Shown piece after piece: positions 62,301 to 64,000 of a stretch of DNA of 64,000 bases. The notes beneath the pieces are model-generated. The model worked only from the letters and a program-made list of their open reading frames with translations, was not told the origin of the DNA and ran no database searches. Each line of letters opens with the position of its first letter. Position 1 is the first letter of the stretch. The stretch covers positions 8,472,668-8,536,667 of the forward strand of contig NC_061777.1 in assembly GCF_022458985.1 (NCBI RefSeq), given 5' to 3'. A program made the translations under genes and the position numbers. Origin of the DNA: Mugil cephalus. Lineage: Eukaryota; Chordata; Actinopteri; Mugiliformes; Mugilidae.

Positions 62301-63939
62301 ACGTGGGGGCTTTGTTATAAGTCAGTATAGGGTTCCTTGTGAATCAGGCACGAGCAGTTTTTGTACTATTACTACTACTGCTTTAAAAGGCCAGATATGA
62401 TCCAGAGGAGATCACGAGTTCACTGAAACTCTCAACTGAAGAGCCGTTTAAAACTTGCTGGCGTTTCTTTTTTCTTTTTTTCAGTCGTGCCGCTCTACTT
62501 ATTGTAAATGCATCATAAAGCTGTGATTGCTCTTAACTGTGAGTCCCGTGCTACGAGTCACATGACCCGTTTAGCCCTCCAGCTAGCTGCATAGTGGGTG
62601 CCCTCCTCTCTCCTCGTGCTCCTCGACCTGCTGTGGACTCTTCGGGGAGGGCGCTTGTTTGATTACCTTAAGCCCGCCTAAGGATATTTTAAGTTTTCAT
62701 GCAAACTATGAGGTTACTCTGTCTGGATTTTAGCTTGTACAGTAAAATCACTGCCTCTACAGCCTGTGTGCACTATTGTGTGTTAGAATATGACGAGTGA
62801 TAACTCAGAGTGATGCATGTATTCAATAAAAACAGAGGTGAGTCGCGCCATTAATTTATCTGCCAACCGCCTGGGTGGTGGTAATGAAATGGCCCGGTGG
62901 AAGCAATTAAGTACATAAACAACACTCTGTTCACCGTCTCTCCTATGTTTCCCCATCCATCCTGCAGAGCGAAGACACGGAGCAACAGATCATCAGGGAA
63001 ACCTTCCACTTGGTTTCGAAACGAGATGAGAACGTCTGCAATTTCCTAGAAGGGGGAATGTAAGTCATGCGGTGCTTAGGTTCGGGGTAGGCCTCTTAAA
63101 GTCCCTGAATGCTAAAACGGGGCTGACTTTGACTGAGGTAAATACTCGCGGCAAATCATTTTCCCTGATGCAGCATCACAGGAATTAATTTCACCCACAT
63201 AAAGAAAAGCTCAGAGGGCTTTAGCGTCGACAGTCGATATTAACGGTGTTTGTTTGATGTTCATATATCATTCATGAACGTGGAGCTGGGTGTCGTTTTA
63301 CCTTGCGAAACTCCACCACTCACACCGGATCTTGTACTATTCTTCCCCTTTTAATACGTTACAGTGATAAATAGTCAAACATTTAGACACAATCTATCAG
63401 TAATCAGTTTATCCACAGTTCCCCTTGAATGATTCTGCAGGATTTAGTGAGAGTTAGAGCGCTGCCTGTGGTTTCCTGCAACCAGTCACTGTGTCCTGTT
63501 TATCATTTGTACTTGCTTTAAATCATGACTAAAAACATCCTGTTGTTGGTTTCCAGTCGTTTCCTGTATTTTATCCTCATGAAACAGTAGAAATTAGAAA
63601 TAGCTCAAAAGCTGATGGTCCGTGTTTGAATATTTTTGCCCTGTGTTTCAGGCTGATCGGCGGGTCAGACTACAAGCTGATCTACAGACACTACGCCACG
63701 CTGTACTTTGTGTTTTGCGTCGACTCATCAGAGAGTGAACTAGGAATTTTAGATTTAATCCAGGTAAAGATCCCTGAAAACCGCGCGTTGCCACGTTAAA
63801 CAGTATCCTTTCAGTGCCTTTCCTGATCTGTTTTTGTGTTAAAATAATTAGTATTTCTGTTTTCCAGGTGTTTGTGGAAACGCTGGACAAATGCTTTGAG
63901 AATGTCTGTGAACTTGACTTGATTTTCCATGTTGACAAG
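59313..63939 (+). CDS. ap3s1: AP-3 complex subunit sigma-1, 5' part
   Basis: Small sigma subunit of the AP-3 adaptor, which sorts cargo from endosomes to lysosomes and related organelles. Four exons are inside the window: 59313-59381, 62968-63059, 63652-63763 and 63868-63939, giving the first 115 residues of about 193; the rest lies beyond the right edge. The start MIKAILIFNNHGKPRLSKFY is almost identical to human AP3S1. AP3S2 begins MIQAILVFNNHGKPRLVRFY and has KRDDN where this gene has KRDEN, so sigma-1 is favoured. The clathrin adaptor sigma core (YRHYATLYFVFCVDSSESE) is intact. Intron 1 is about 3.6 kb. The donor after codon 115 (GTGGGA) is followed only by intron sequence. Confidence 0.95.
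59382..62967 (+). other. Intron 1 of ap3s1
   Basis: No coding sequence was recognised. It holds a T-run (59,707-59,729), a GT repeat (62,038-62,051) and, near 60,930-61,000, a phrase (ATTGCCCCTGGTGGGATTGA followed by TGAATCTGAATCT) that looks like the 3' end of a fish retroelement. The short ORFs are without known relatives. Confidence 0.55.
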
Positions 63940-64000
63940 GTGGGAAATTCCTTTGACTTTTTTGTGACGTGACCTGTTTTCACACCGTTTGAGCCTGGAT

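Noticed and set aside
59313-63939. AP3S2 identity
   Set aside because: The N-terminus and the KRDENVCNF block match AP3S1, and linkage to cdo1 agrees.

Overview
This window is eukaryotic nuclear DNA from a ray-finned fish, most likely a percomorph-type teleost; the species cannot be named. The genes are split by short GT-AG introns, each product matches a vertebrate family, and the intergenic DNA carries fish-type repeats (a tRNA-derived SINE, a terminal-inverted-repeat element, a LINE fossil). Seven protein-coding genes can be followed exon by exon, and in every joined model the reading frame is kept across all junctions.

Layout. (1) 1-15,969 (+): the 3' part of an axonemal dynein heavy chain gene, best matched to dnah10 (inner-arm I1/f beta chain): 56 exons, about 3,200 residues from the tail/linker to the stop. 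(2) 17,383-19,015 (+): mrps36/kgd4, a small subunit of the 2-oxoglutarate dehydrogenase complex. (3) 20,283-22,289 (-): pdxp, a HAD-type pyridoxal phosphate phosphatase, two exons, the first GC-rich. (4) 23,342-23,545 (+): decayed LINE reverse transcriptase C-terminus. (5) 23,704-36,840 (-): spef2, a central-pair (C1b) protein of cilia and sperm tails, 38 exons. (6) 40,063-45,732 (+): cep78, a centrosome/basal body protein, 15 coding exons. (7) About 46,400-50,600: gene-poor, with a tRNA-like SINE. (8) 51,713-55,722 (-): cdo1, cysteine dioxygenase, 5 exons, with a TATA box. (9) 59,313 to the right edge (+): ap3s1, AP-3 adaptor sigma subunit, first four exons only.

Three of the seven genes (dnah10, spef2, cep78) serve cilia or flagella. 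spef2 and cep78 are head to head, and each has an RFX X-box-like site near its 5' end. pdxp and mrps36 are metabolic and lie tail to tail. cdo1 and ap3s1 are divergent neighbours, as in mammals, but atg12, which sits between them in human, is not seen here.

The most notable signal is in dnah10. The gene is open across 56 exons, yet several near-invariant dynein residues are replaced. In AAA1 the Walker B glutamate is arginine (CFDRLNRI instead of CFDEFNRI), and the GYAGR-type motif reads GYPEC. This suggests a dynein heavy chain with a damaged main ATPase site, or a second copy under relaxed constraint. No CRISPR array, classical tRNA or rRNA gene, or prokaryotic system was seen. Coordinates were read by eye and no database search was possible.
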